Notes: generated by a model from the sequence alone, not told the origin. 64,000 bases of DNA from Streptomyces sp. S4.7 (GCF_010384365.1 NZ_CP048397.1:6510001-6574000), one strand, 5' to 3'. Shown: positions 1 through 9,102, counted from the stretch's first letter. A program made the numbers and translations.

Positions 1-1
1 G

Positions 2-703
2 ACAGGCTTGGCACTCGCCGCTGCCGGCCGCGGTGACGCCGTCGGCACCGCGCTGGCGGTCGAGGTCGAGGGCCACGGCCGGGAGGATCTGCTGCCCGGC
101 GGGGATCTGTCCCGCACCGTCGGCTGGTTCACCAGTACGTTCCCCGTCCGGCTGGATCCGGGGGAGCTCGACTGGACGCAGGTGTGGGACGGTGGCCCGG
201 CCGCGGGCACGGCGCTGAAGCGGATCAAGGAACAGATCCGCTCGCTGCCCGGCGGCGGCATCGGCTTCGGCCTGCTCCGCTACCTCAACCCCGACACCGC
301 CGGGATCCTGGCGGCCCTCCCGGGCCCGCAGGTGGGCTTCAACTACCTGGGACGGTTCGGAACCGGTGATCGGGACGCGCTCTGGGCGCCCGCTCTGGGC
401 GAGGAGGCACCGGCCAACGGGCCCGAGGACGGGATGGCGATGGCGCACCTGCTCGAGGTGACCGCCGTGGCCACGGAGACCGGCCCCGACCCGGTCCTGG
501 AGGTCCGGTTCGTCTGGGCACCTGAGTTGCTCCCGGACGCGAGCGCCCATGCCGTCGCCGGATCCTTCGAACGCGCGCTGACCGCGCTCGCGCGGCACGC
601 CGGGCGTCCGGAATCCGGCGGGCGTACCCCGTCCGACCTGCCGCTCGTGACCCTGGATCAGCAGGAGATCGACCAGTTGGAAGACCTGTTCAGGAGCCAG
701 TGA
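2..703 (+). CDS. NRPS, C-terminal part ending in an epimerization domain (5' end outside window)
   Basis: This is the C-terminal 233 residues of a non-ribosomal peptide synthetase whose start lies left of the window. The visible part is the second half of an epimerization (E) domain. It shows the E4 motif EGHGRE followed by DLSRTVGWFT, then GFGLLRYLNP and the late motif VGFNYLGRF, and ends with a short acidic tail (VTLDQQEIDQLEDLF). Such domains convert the carrier-bound L-aminoacyl or peptidyl residue to a D/L mixture, so the last residue loaded by this protein should be offered as the D-isomer to the C domain of the next gene. The reading frame runs in open from base 2; the TTG at 8 is not a real start. 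The stop overlaps the next start (TGATG), so the two NRPS genes are translationally coupled. The substrate of its A domain cannot be seen here. Confidence 0.93.
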   Translation, partial: TGLALAAAGRGDAVGTALAVEVEGHGREDLLPGGDLSRTVGWFTSTFPVRLDPGELDWTQVWDGGPAAGTALKRIKEQIRSLPGGGIGFGLLRYLNPDTAGILAALPGPQVGFNYLGRFGTGDRDALWAPALGEEAPANGPEDGMAMAHLLEVTAVATETGPDPVLEVRFVWAPELLPDASAHAVAGSFERALTALARHAGRPESGGRTPSDLPLVTLDQQEIDQLEDLFRSQ

Positions 704-3700
704 TGGAAGGTGTCATGATTCCCCTCTCGTTTGCGCAGCGGCGTCTGTGGTTCCTGGAGCGGCTCGGTTCGCTGGGCAGTGCTTACAACGTGCCGCATGT
801 GTTCCGGCTGCGGGGTTCTGTCGACCAGGATGCGTTGCGGGTGGCGTTCGATGATGTGTTGGAGCGTCATGAGGTGTTGCGGACGGTTATCGGTGAGGGC
901 GACGACGGGACGCCGTTCCAGGTCATCAGGGATCCGCGGGCTGTCGGTTCGGTCCTGTCCGTTGTCTCGTGTGCTCCTGAGCGGGTGGACGGGTTGGTCG
1001 CGGAGGAGGCCGGCCGGGGTTTCGATCTGTCGGCGGAGTTGCCGATCCGGGTGACGCTTTTGGTTGCGGGTGCGGAGCAGGCGACGTTGGCGATCGTCCT
1101 GCATCACATTGCGACGGACGGGTTGTCGGTCGGGCCGCTGCTGCGTGATTTGCGTACTGCTTATACCGCGCGTGTCGCGGGGCAGGCGCCGGGCTGGGAG
1201 CCGTTGCCGGTGCAGTACGCCGATTACGCGCTCTGGCAGCGGGAGACGCTCGGGGAGGCCGCCGATCCCGACAGCGTCATCGCCAAGCAGACGCGGCACT
1301 GGGCCGATGTCCTGGACGGTGTCCCGGAAACCCTGGAACTTCCCGTCGACCGGCCGCGTCCTGCCGCCGCTACTACGGCGCCCGGCGATACCGTGCACTT
1401 CGCCATCGGGCAGGAACTCCACCAGGCTCTGGGTGAGTTGGCGGGGCGTTGCGGGGCGACGATGTTCATGGTGTTGCACGCGGGTCTGGCGGGTTTGCTG
1501 ACTCGGTTGGGTGCGGGTAGTGATCTGCCGATCGGTACGCTGATCGCCGGGCGTTCCGATCCGGCGTTGGATGATCTGGTCGGTGTGTTCCTCAACACGG
1601 TGGTGCTGCGGACGGACACGGCGGGTGATCCGACGTTCGCCGAGTTGGTCGCCCGGGCGCGCCAGACGGATCTGGATGCCTATGCCAACCAGGACGTTCC
1701 GTTCGACCATCTCGTCGAGACGCTGAACCCGGTCCGCTCCGCCGGCCGGAACCCCCTCTTCCAGGTCATGCTCGAACTCCATGCCGCGCAGCGAGACGTT
1801 GGCCCGCTGCGCTTCGCTGGCCTGGAACTCGAGTCGGTCCCGATCCCGGCCACGAACGCCAAGGTGGATCTGTTGTTCTCGGTGTTTGAGCGGCATGGTG
1901 GGGATGGGTCGGGGTTGGGTGCGGATGGTGCGCTGGCGTTTGCGACGGATTTGTTCGATCGTGGTACCGCGGAGGTGTTGGCGGAGCGGTTGGTGCGGTT
2001 GCTGCGCTCGGCTGTCGCGGGTCCGGACCGGCGGTTGTCGGAGTTGGAGGTGCTGTCGTCTGTCGAGCGGCAGCGGATTCTGCGGGAGTGGAACGGGGCC
2101 TCGCTCGCGCTGCCGGACCGTACTGTGCCGGAGTTGTTCACGGCCTGGGCGCATGCTGATCCCGATGGTGTCGCGGTGTATGCCGTGGACGGGAGCACGG
2201 TGAGTTACGGGGGGTTGAATGCCCGGGCGAACCGGATCGCTCATCACCTCATGTCCCTGGGGGCGGGGCCGGAGGGGCATGTGGGGGTCATGCTTGAGCA
2301 CAGTGCGGATCTGCTTGCGGTGTTGTTGGGTGTGCTGAAGACGGGTGCGGCCTATGCGCCGCTGGATCCGGCGCATCCGGCGGAGCGCACGGCTTATGTG
2401 CTGGCCGACACCGCGGCGGCGCTTCTGGTCACGGACAAGGAGTTGCGGGGCGACGTTCCGGCGTCGTTCACCGGCCGGGTCGTCACGCTGGAAGAGGATG
2501 CCTTCGTCTCCTGTCCGGACGCCGATCCGGTGGTGGTGGTTGATCCGGAAAGTCTGGTCTACACGATGTACACCAGTGGTTCGACCGGTCGTCCCAAGGG
2601 TGTGATGGCTACCCACCGGTCGCTGCTGAATTATCTGTGGTGGGCCGTTGACGGTTACCGGGCCACTGCCGGCGGCCGGGGTGCGCCGCTGGTTGGGTCG
2701 ATCAACTTCGACCTGTCGGTGCCCAACTTCTTCCTGCCTTTGATCTGCGGGGAGTCCGTCACCATCCTGCCGCCCGACCCGCACCTGGAGCATCTGGCGG
2801 GGCATCTTCAGCAGCCGAACGATTACAGCCTGCTGAAGATCACTCCCGGGCATCTGGACGCGCTGCGTGCCCAACTGCCGCCCGGGACGCGGCTGGACAG
2901 TGTGCGTACCTACGTCGTCGGGGCCGACGAGGTCCGTCCCGAGACGATCACCGCCTGGCAGCAGATCGCCCCCCGGGCGACGCTCATCAACGAGTACGGC
3001 CCGACGGAGACCATCGTCGGGTGCAGTATCCATACCATCGATGCCGCCTTCGATCCGCACCGGCCGGTGCCGATCGGCACCCCGATCGCCAACACCCGCA
3101 TGTACGTCCTGGACCCGGCACTGCAGCCCGTCCCGGCGGGCACCAACGGTGAGCTGTACATCGCCGGGACCTGCGTGACCCGCGGCTACCTCAACCGCCC
3201 GGCGCTGACCGCGCACCGCTTCGTGGCCGACCCCTACGGCCCGCCCGGCACCCGCATGTACCGCACCGGCGACCTCGCCCGCCACTACCCCAACGGCCAG
3301 ATCGAGTTCCTCGGCCGCATCGACCACCAGATCAAAATCAACGGCTACCGCATCGAACTCGGCGAGATCGAAGCCGCCCTCACCGCCCACCCCGACATCG
3401 CCGACGCCGTCGCCACCGCCCCCACCACCGTCGACGGACGCAAACACCTCACCGCCCACGTCGTCCCCAAACCCGGCACCAACCCCACCCCCACCACCAT
3501 CCGCGACCACCTCACCCGCACCCTGCCCCACTACATGATCCCCACCACCTACACCACCCTCACCCACCTCCCCCTCACCACCGCGGGCAAGATCGACCGC
3601 ACCCAACTCCCCACACCCGCAACCACACCCACAACCACAACCACCCAGCACACCCCACAACCCCCCCACCAAACCACCCTCACCACCCTCATCGACCAAA

Positions 3701-4710
3701 CCCTCAACCTCCCCCCCGGCACCACCACACCCCACGACAACTTCTTCAACCTCGGCGGCGACAGCATCACCTCCCTCCAACTCGTCAGCGCCGCACGCAA
3801 AGCCGGACTCACCCTCACACCGCACGACGTGTACCAAGCGGTGGACGTCGCGGCACTGGCCGACCAGACCAGCCCGTCCGACAAAGCCGAAGGGGCCGCC
3901 TACCCGACGCTGCTGCCCATCAGGACGGACGGCACCGGACCTGCGCTGTTCTGCGTGCATCCGGCCAATGGTGTGGCGTGGGCGTACTTCGAGCTGGCGC
4001 GGGAGCTGCCGCCGGAGCAGCGCGTGTACGGCCTCCAGGCGCGTACCGACGAGCTTCCGGACTCCCTCGCGGACATGGCCGCCGACTATGTCCGCCAGAT
4101 CCGTACGGTGCAGCCGGAAGGGCCGTACCGGCTTGCGGGGTGGTGCATCGGAGGGGTCATCGCGTTCGAGATCGCCCGCCAGCTCGAGCGCGCCGGCGAG
4201 CGGGTGGATCTGCTCTGCCTGATCGGGCCGCATCCCCTGGGGCTCCTGGACGCGATCGGCGATCTGCACGAGGAGCACACGTTCCGCAGGCTCGTCGAGG
4301 CGTTCACCGGTGAGGCCCCGCAGAACGCACCATCGCGGGCCGAGGTCATTGAGGTGCTGGAGCGGAACCCGTCGCTCCGGCAGAGTTTTCCCGAGTCCCA
4401 TATTCCGGTCCTGGTCGACCTGTACGTGAACACGGACCGGCTGGAGTGGAACTACCGGCCGCGACAGGGGGAGTTCTCGGGGGACGTCCTGTTGTTCACG
4501 CCCGCCCAGGATCACGGCGGTGACACCGACCTCCTGGAGGACTCCTGGCGACCGTACCTGTCGGGTCGCCTCGTCAGTCACGTCGTCGACTGCGACACCG
4601 ACAGTCTGCTCAGTGCCCCGCACACCGCGCGCGTCGGCGCCGTGCTCGGGGGTGAACTCAACCGTCCGGGCGGCCGTCCCGAACGCCAAGAAGAAGGAGT
4701 ACGAGGATGA
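703..4710 (+). CDS. Terminal NRPS module, C-A-PCP-TE
   Basis: This 1335-residue single-module NRPS has domains in the order C (about 5-440), A (about 460-960), PCP (about 980-1055) and TE (about 1070-1310). The C domain has LSFAQRRLWFL and the catalytic HHIATDG at residue 134. The A domain has TSGSTGRPKG from 624, NEYGPTE, YRTGD and GKIDR. My alignment to the GrsA pocket gives D-L-P-K-V-G-E-V-G, one residue from the glycopeptide Asn code (DLTKVGEVG), so Asn or a modified Asn is predicted. The PCP Ser is 1021 (LGGDS). The TE carries GWCIGG with Cys1148 in the nucleophile position instead of Ser, and the usual catalytic Asp and His positions appear to be Gly and Thr. ATG 703 is chosen over GTG 700 because AGGAG at 692-696 is well spaced. 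As the last NRPS gene before mbtH it should release the finished peptide. Codon usage changes sharply around 3.1-3.8 kb. Confidence 0.95.
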   Translation: MEGVMIPLSFAQRRLWFLERLGSLGSAYNVPHVFRLRGSVDQDALRVAFDDVLERHEVLRTVIGEGDDGTPFQVIRDPRAVGSVLSVVSCAPERVDGLVAEEAGRGFDLSAELPIRVTLLVAGAEQATLAIVLHHIATDGLSVGPLLRDLRTAYTARVAGQAPGWEPLPVQYADYALWQRETLGEAADPDSVIAKQTRHWADVLDGVPETLELPVDRPRPAAATTAPGDTVHFAIGQELHQALGELAGRCGATMFMVLHAGLAGLLTRLGAGSDLPIGTLIAGRSDPALDDLVGVFLNTVVLRTDTAGDPTFAELVARARQTDLDAYANQDVPFDHLVETLNPVRSAGRNPLFQVMLELHAAQRDVGPLRFAGLELESVPIPATNAKVDLLFSVFERHGGDGSGLGADGALAFATDLFDRGTAEVLAERLVRLLRSAVAGPDRRLSELEVLSSVERQRILREWNGASLALPDRTVPELFTAWAHADPDGVAVYAVDGSTVSYGGLNARANRIAHHLMSLGAGPEGHVGVMLEHSADLLAVLLGVLKTGAAYAPLDPAHPAERTAYVLADTAAALLVTDKELRGDVPASFTGRVVTLEEDAFVSCPDADPVVVVDPESLVYTMYTSGSTGRPKGVMATHRSLLNYLWWAVDGYRATAGGRGAPLVGSINFDLSVPNFFLPLICGESVTILPPDPHLEHLAGHLQQPNDYSLLKITPGHLDALRAQLPPGTRLDSVRTYVVGADEVRPETITAWQQIAPRATLINEYGPTETIVGCSIHTIDAAFDPHRPVPIGTPIANTRMYVLDPALQPVPAGTNGELYIAGTCVTRGYLNRPALTAHRFVADPYGPPGTRMYRTGDLARHYPNGQIEFLGRIDHQIKINGYRIELGEIEAALTAHPDIADAVATAPTTVDGRKHLTAHVVPKPGTNPTPTTIRDHLTRTLPHYMIPTTYTTLTHLPLTTAGKIDRTQLPTPATTPTTTTTQHTPQPPHQTTLTTLIDQTLNLPPGTTTPHDNFFNLGGDSITSLQLVSAARKAGLTLTPHDVYQAVDVAALADQTSPSDKAEGAAYPTLLPIRTDGTGPALFCVHPANGVAWAYFELARELPPEQRVYGLQARTDELPDSLADMAADYVRQIRTVQPEGPYRLAGWCIGGVIAFEIARQLERAGERVDLLCLIGPHPLGLLDAIGDLHEEHTFRRLVEAFTGEAPQNAPSRAEVIEVLERNPSLRQSFPESHIPVLVDLYVNTDRLEWNYRPRQGEFSGDVLLFTPAQDHGGDTDLLEDSWRPYLSGRLVSHVVDCDTDSLLSAPHTARVGAVLGGELNRPGGRPERQEEGVRG

Positions 4711-4922
4711 CCAACCCGTTCGAAGACGAGGACGCCGAATACCTGGTCCTGGTCAACGAGGAGAACCAGCACTCCCTTTGGCCCGCCTTCGCGGCCGTGC
4801 CGGACGGCTGGCGTGTCGCCCACCCTGCGAGTTCCCGGGAGAGCTGCCTCGAGCACATCGAGCGGAACTGGACCGACATGCGGCCCAAGAGCCTGATCGA
4901 CCGTATGGAGGCCCGTGCCTGA
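4707..4922 (+). CDS. mbtH: MbtH-like protein
   Basis: This small 71-residue protein of the MbtH family binds and activates or stabilises NRPS adenylation domains in the cytoplasm. The family signature is complete: an N-terminal NPFED, the central NEENQHSLWPAF, and WTDMRPKSL near the C-terminus with the conserved Trp residues. Its ATG overlaps the TGA of the NRPS gene (ATGA) and is preceded by AAGGAG at 4694-4699, so it is translationally coupled to its likely partner. Length is typical for the family. A strong hairpin follows directly after the stop codon. Confidence 0.97.
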   Translation: MTNPFEDEDAEYLVLVNEENQHSLWPAFAAVPDGWRVAHPASSRESCLEHIERNWTDMRPKSLIDRMEARA

Positions 4923-4932
4923 ACCTGTCGCC

Positions 4933-4960
4933 ACCTCCTGGGCGTCGCCGCCCAGGAGGT
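4933..4960 (+). terminator. Hairpin after mbtH, probable terminator or attenuator
   Basis: A perfect 12-bp inverted repeat (ACCTCCTGGGCG and its complement) closes a 4-nt loop 10 bases after the mbtH stop. There is no T-run, as is usual in high-GC actinobacteria. It would separate the NRPS transcript from the methyltransferase or attenuate read-through into it. Confidence 0.6.
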
Positions 4961-5033
4961 TCGCGGAGCGGCTCCACCGCGTACGCGCCGAATCGTCGGT
5001 ACGCGCCTTATCGGCCTGGCACAGGAGACAGAA

Positions 5034-6275
5034 ATGGCAGCTGGAGAAGCCAGGGAACATGAGGCTGAGGTCCTCGATTCCTTCTACGGCACCTTCCCCT
5101 ACCCTTGGCGCCCCATGCGCCTGGACCGGCTCACCGACCCGGACCTGCACGCCGCGCTGGTCTGCCAGGACCTGGGTGACTACACGGCAACCCGGCTCCG
5201 GCCCGACGGCGACATCTGGGTGGCCGGCTGCGGAACCAACCAGGCTCTGATCACCGCCCTGCGGTTTCCGAACGCGCGGGTACTGGGCACCGATGCCTCC
5301 GCGGAGGTGCTCCGGGTGTGCGGCGAGAATGCTCGTCAGCTCGGTGTGACCAACCTTTCACTGCGGCAGGAAGGGCTGTCGCAGGCCGCTTACCACGCAC
5401 AGTTCGACCTGGTCATCTGTACGGGCGTCATCCACCACAATCCCGACCCTCCGGCATGTCTGGCCCGGCTGGCCGAAGCGCTGCGGCCCGACGGCGTCCT
5501 GGAACTGATGGTCTACAACACCTTCCACCGTCAGGAGCCGATGGCGTTCCAAGGCGCGTTGCGCCTGCTGGGCAATGGCCGGGACACCCACGCGGCCCGT
5601 CTCGAGATGGCTCGCAGACTCGCCGACTCGATCCCACTCGGGAGCCTGCTGGCGCAGAGACTCGCCGCGTTTGACGGCCCGGTCGAGGCGTGGGCCGATA
5701 TGTGGATCAATCCCTGTGAACACAGCTATACCGTGGACACGCTGTGGGATATGGCGTCGTCGTGCGGTCTGCATGTCGAGGCGCCCATCGCCGACACGTT
5801 CTCCGAGAGCGGCGAGGGGGGGCTGTGGCATCTGGACTTCGGCGACGCGGACTTGCAGGAGAGCTTCGATACCCTCGCCGACCGGGCCCGCTGGCAGGTC
5901 GTCAACCAACTCCTGCTGGATTGCTCGCCCATGCTCTGGTTCTACCTCACCCCGGAGTCCGGTCGCCGTGTGACCGAGGCCGAACGGAGTGAGGCGTTCC
6001 TGACCACGACCTTTGTTCGGACCGCCGCCACCCGGCAGGGGTTCATGGCCGTACCCGACGGGGGGTACCGGAAACTGGACCGGGTCAATCCGTTCCCCGT
6101 CGGGCGACCCTCCGAAGCGGTCAAGGACGTCTTCGAAGCGGTCGACGGAGTACGTACGATGGGGCATATCCTCGGCGCTCTCGGACGCGAGGTCAGCCCG
6201 GACTCGACACACCGGCTTCGAATGCAACTGGCCACGAGCCGGTTCCCCTTTCTTCGCACGGTCGAGAAGGCCTGA
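5034..6275 (+). CDS. Class I SAM-dependent methyltransferase
   Basis: The protein has 413 residues with a Rossmann-type methyltransferase domain in roughly residues 45-170. Motif I is IWVAGCGTNQA (61-71), followed by the acidic end of beta-2 (VLGTDAS), FDLVICTGVIHHNPDP (motif IV) and ALRPDGVLELMVYNTF. The C-terminal 200 residues form an additional domain that I do not recognise beyond its occurrence in long bacterial class I methyltransferases. Its position between the NRPS genes and the halogenase suggests it methylates the peptide or an amino-acid precursor, but N-, O- or C-methylation cannot be told from sequence. ATG 5034 has AGGAGA about 10 bases upstream. The last 83 bases overlap the 3' end of the opposite-strand regulator. 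A housekeeping role is unlikely given the context. Confidence 0.85.
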   Translation: MAAGEAREHEAEVLDSFYGTFPYPWRPMRLDRLTDPDLHAALVCQDLGDYTATRLRPDGDIWVAGCGTNQALITALRFPNARVLGTDASAEVLRVCGENARQLGVTNLSLRQEGLSQAAYHAQFDLVICTGVIHHNPDPPACLARLAEALRPDGVLELMVYNTFHRQEPMAFQGALRLLGNGRDTHAARLEMARRLADSIPLGSLLAQRLAAFDGPVEAWADMWINPCEHSYTVDTLWDMASSCGLHVEAPIADTFSESGEGGLWHLDFGDADLQESFDTLADRARWQVVNQLLLDCSPMLWFYLTPESGRRVTEAERSEAFLTTTFVRTAATRQGFMAVPDGGYRKLDRVNPFPVGRPSEAVKDVFEAVDGVRTMGHILGALGREVSPDSTHRLRMQLATSRFPFLRTVEKA

Positions 6276-7611
6276 ATCCGTTCGCGGCCGTCGCCGGGGT
6301 GAGGTCCTGGAGCGCACGGACGAGGTGGAGAATCTTGAACAGGGAGCGGCCGGGAGCGTCGACGCGCCGCAGCAGCCCATGCATGAGCATCGCGTAGACG
6401 TCCCTGGCCACCTCGGTGGGCGGCGCGCCGACGAGTGACGACAGGTCTTCGATCGACCAGGGCGCGTCAAGGCGGGCCACCACGCGCAGCATCTTCCTCT
6501 GCGGGGGAGTGAGCGACTCCCCCGCAGCGTTGAGGGACTCCAGTACGGCGCGGAACTCTCCGGTATTGGCCCCCGGGGTGAGGGCGAGCAGCATCTGGTC
6601 CTTCTCCGCCAGTTCGGCGAGCTGCTCGAGGCTCATCAGCGCGCTCCAGCGGGCCGCCAGCACGAGCGCGGCTGGCAGGCCGTCGAAGGCCCGGCAGAGG
6701 CGCGCCACCGCCGGCGCGGTGGACACGTTCAGTTCCAGCTCGGGCCGCACCTGGCGCAGGCAGGACATCATCAGCTGCACGGACGGGTTCTCGGTCAGCG
6801 CGGCCGGATCGTCGTCGAGCTCCTTGCCCGGCACCTGCAGCGGCAGCAACGTGAACGGTGGATCGGCCATAGCGGAGGCCGACGCCCAGCCGGTGCTCAG
6901 CACCTGGACGGTGGGTACGGTGCGCAGCAGGAGGAGCACCCGTGCCAGTGGCATCCACCGTTCGTTCTGGCCGTCGATGACGATCAGCGCACCCCGCCGG
7001 CCGATCAGCCCGCGCAGCCTGCCGACCCCGTGGTCGCCGTTGGCGAGCGACTCCTGGACCTGGGAATGGAGCAGCGCCGATGCCCCGGTCAGGTCGCCCA
7101 CCGCGGTGCCGTGGCCGGGCTGCGCATCCGCCGACAGCCAGAAGACTGGGGTCCGGCCGTGGGCGTGCAGATGGCCCGCGACCTCCATGGCCATCGTGGT
7201 CTTGCCGACCCCGGCGATGCCGACGATGCGGACCAGGCGGTGCCGCTCATGGGTCAACAGCCTGACCACTCCCTCGAACTCGGCCTCCCGGCCGAGCATC
7301 GGGGTGACCGGGGCCGGCGGCGGGACGGTCGCGGACCTCATGATCGCCTGCAGCTCGCCGTCCGTCGGCCTGCCTCGTGCGGCGACCTCCAGCCGGACGC
7401 GCTGATCGGTGCCGAGCCTCAGCGCGTCGCCCAGCAGCCGGATGGTCTCGCGGCGAGGGTTGGCCGCGCGTCCGGACTCCAGGTCCCGAATCGCGCGCTC
7501 GCTCAGCCCGCTGAGATCCGCCAGCTGACGCTGCGTCAGTCCCGCGTCCCGCCGGTGCGCGTGCACCACGTCGCTGAGGCCCAGCACCGCTTCGTCACGA
7601 TCGGCCATCAT
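6193..7611 (-). CDS. XRE-family regulator with NB-ARC-type ATPase domain
   Basis: The 472-residue protein starts with a helix-turn-helix of the XRE type (about residues 10-70; LTQRQLADLSGLSERAIRDLESGR). It continues with a nucleotide-binding STAND module (Walker A GIAGVGKTT at 131-139, Walker-B-like ALIVIDG) and a C-terminal winged-helix-like region. These are signal-transducing ATPases in which nucleotide exchange controls DNA binding. The start was moved inward to the ATGATG at 7611 because GGAGA lies 6 bases upstream; the open frame reaches 7707. It is divergent from the exporter at 7864, so that 252-bp gap probably holds both promoters. Its 3' end overlaps the methyltransferase tail to tail. 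It is likely a pathway regulator of the peptide cluster, by position. Confidence 0.82.
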   Translation of the reverse strand: MMADRDEAVLGLSDVVHAHRRDAGLTQRQLADLSGLSERAIRDLESGRAANPRRETIRLLGDALRLGTDQRVRLEVAARGRPTDGELQAIMRSATVPPPAPVTPMLGREAEFEGVVRLLTHERHRLVRIVGIAGVGKTTMAMEVAGHLHAHGRTPVFWLSADAQPGHGTAVGDLTGASALLHSQVQESLANGDHGVGRLRGLIGRRGALIVIDGQNERWMPLARVLLLLRTVPTVQVLSTGWASASAMADPPFTLLPLQVPGKELDDDPAALTENPSVQLMMSCLRQVRPELELNVSTAPAVARLCRAFDGLPAALVLAARWSALMSLEQLAELAEKDQMLLALTPGANTGEFRAVLESLNAAGESLTPPQRKMLRVVARLDAPWSIEDLSSLVGAPPTEVARDVYAMLMHGLLRRVDAPGRSLFKILHLVRALQDLTPATAANGFRPSRPCEERGTGSWPVAFEAGVSSPG

Positions 7612-7863
7612 GGTCGTCTCCAAGTGGTTGCCAAGCCCGTCTCCGCAGCCGCCTGTGGCCGACGATGACATGCCTGTCCGGGCATTGTCCCGAGCACGAT
7701 GAGCCATCTGGCTAGCGCCCTCTTAGCGAAGCCCTCAGCGTCGGGTACCTGCGGCGGGGACTGCGGCATCACCCCGGCAGGTTGGGGCGATCTCCTTGCC
7801 CGGCCTGTGGCTGCTCGGTTCTGATCGGGAGGACTCCACGTCCGCCGACGAGGGAAATGACGG

Positions 7864-9102
7864 ATGCCGGCAATTCTGCGCCGCCGCAACTTCGTACTGC
7901 TCTGGCTGGCTGGCCTGATCTCCGAGACCGGCGACTGGCTGTTGATCACTGGCATGCCGATCTACGTGTACTACCTGACCGGCTCGCCGCTCATCACCTC
8001 CACGGTGTTCATCGTTGAGATGGTGCCGGTCGTGCTGCTCTCCTCGTTCGCCGGGGTGATGATCGACCGCTGGAACCGCGGCCGGGTGCTGCTGATCATT
8101 CCGCTGGCGCAGGCGGTGCTGCTGGGCCCGCTGCTGTTCGTGCACTCCTCCGCCGAACTGTGGGTGGTCTACCTGGTCGCGGCCGCGCAGGCGGTGCTGG
8201 GGCAGTTCGTCGAACCGGCCAGGACAGCGGTGCTGCCCGCCCTGGTCGAACCCGACCAACTCGGCACCGCTAACGGCCTGATGGGGGCGAGCTCCAATCT
8301 GGGGAGGCTGGTCGGCAGCTCGCTGGGCGGGCTGGCGCTGGTCGGCGGTTCGCTGGACACCATCGTGATCGCCGACGCGGCGACCTTCCTGCTCGCCGGA
8401 GGGCTGATCGCGGTCACCCGGTTCGGCACCGGGTCCGCGCCGGTCGAGCCGTCCCGCCCGGTCTCGGTCGTCCGGGCGTGGCGGGACGGGCTCTCGCTGA
8501 TCGTCGGCCACCGGGGTATCTGCGGCACTTTCGTGAGCATGGCCCTCAGCTCCATGGCGCAGGGCCTGTTCCTCGTGCTGTTCATCGTCTTCGTGGACCG
8601 GCGGCTGCACGGAGGTTCGGCCGAGATGGGACTGCTCAGAGGCATTCAGGCGATCGGCGGGCTGGCCGGAGGGCTGCTGGTCGGTCTGGTGGGCGGGCGG
8701 CTGGGCGCCGACCGGGCCATCACGTTCGGCGCGCTCGGAGTCGGCGCCCTGTCGCTCGCCGTCTGGAACGGCCCGTACGCCACGACCGCGATCGCGCTCT
8801 ACGTCGGGTTGTTCATCGCGATCGGCGTTCCGGGAATGTTCCACACGGCCGGCACCATGACCTACCTGCAGCTCCAGACACCGCCCGACAGTATGGGGCG
8901 GGTCGTGGGCGCGCTGCTGTCGGTGTACGGCGGCTTCCAGGTGCTGGGGATGCTCGCGGCGGGCGTGCTCGCGGACCGGCTGAGCGTCACGGTCATCCTC
9001 GAGTTCCAGGCGGGTCTCTACCTTCTCGCCGCGCTCGTCGCCCGCCTGACGGTGCGACTGGGCGACCAGGGACGGGGAGGAACCCGACCCCGGTGCTCGT
9101 GA
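7864..9102 (+). CDS. MFS exporter (MFS_3 / EntS-like)
   Basis: This 412-residue integral membrane protein has about 12 hydrophobic segments and the N-terminal pattern RRRNFVLLWLAGLISETGDWL typical of the MFS_3 branch, which includes enterobactin and peptide antibiotic exporters. The loop between helices 2 and 3 carries DRWNRGR, matching the conserved MFS motif A. Members exchange protons for small molecules across the cytoplasmic membrane. In a peptide cluster the natural role is export of the product and self-protection. GAGGGA upstream supports ATG 7864. The gene ends 46 bases before the 3' end of the convergent hydrolase gene. Confidence 0.88.
   Translation: MPAILRRRNFVLLWLAGLISETGDWLLITGMPIYVYYLTGSPLITSTVFIVEMVPVVLLSSFAGVMIDRWNRGRVLLIIPLAQAVLLGPLLFVHSSAELWVVYLVAAAQAVLGQFVEPARTAVLPALVEPDQLGTANGLMGASSNLGRLVGSSLGGLALVGGSLDTIVIADAATFLLAGGLIAVTRFGTGSAPVEPSRPVSVVRAWRDGLSLIVGHRGICGTFVSMALSSMAQGLFLVLFIVFVDRRLHGGSAEMGLLRGIQAIGGLAGGLLVGLVGGRLGADRAITFGALGVGALSLAVWNGPYATTAIALYVGLFIAIGVPGMFHTAGTMTYLQLQTPPDSMGRVVGALLSVYGGFQVLGMLAAGVLADRLSVTVILEFQAGLYLLAALVARLTVRLGDQGRGGTRPRCS

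Noticed and set aside
658..4689. A 1343-codon open frame antisense to the terminal NRPS
   Set aside because: It is a shadow of high GC3 coding on the other strand: composition is Arg/Gln/Pro/Gly-rich, no domain is recognisable, and the plus-strand NRPS motifs are complete.
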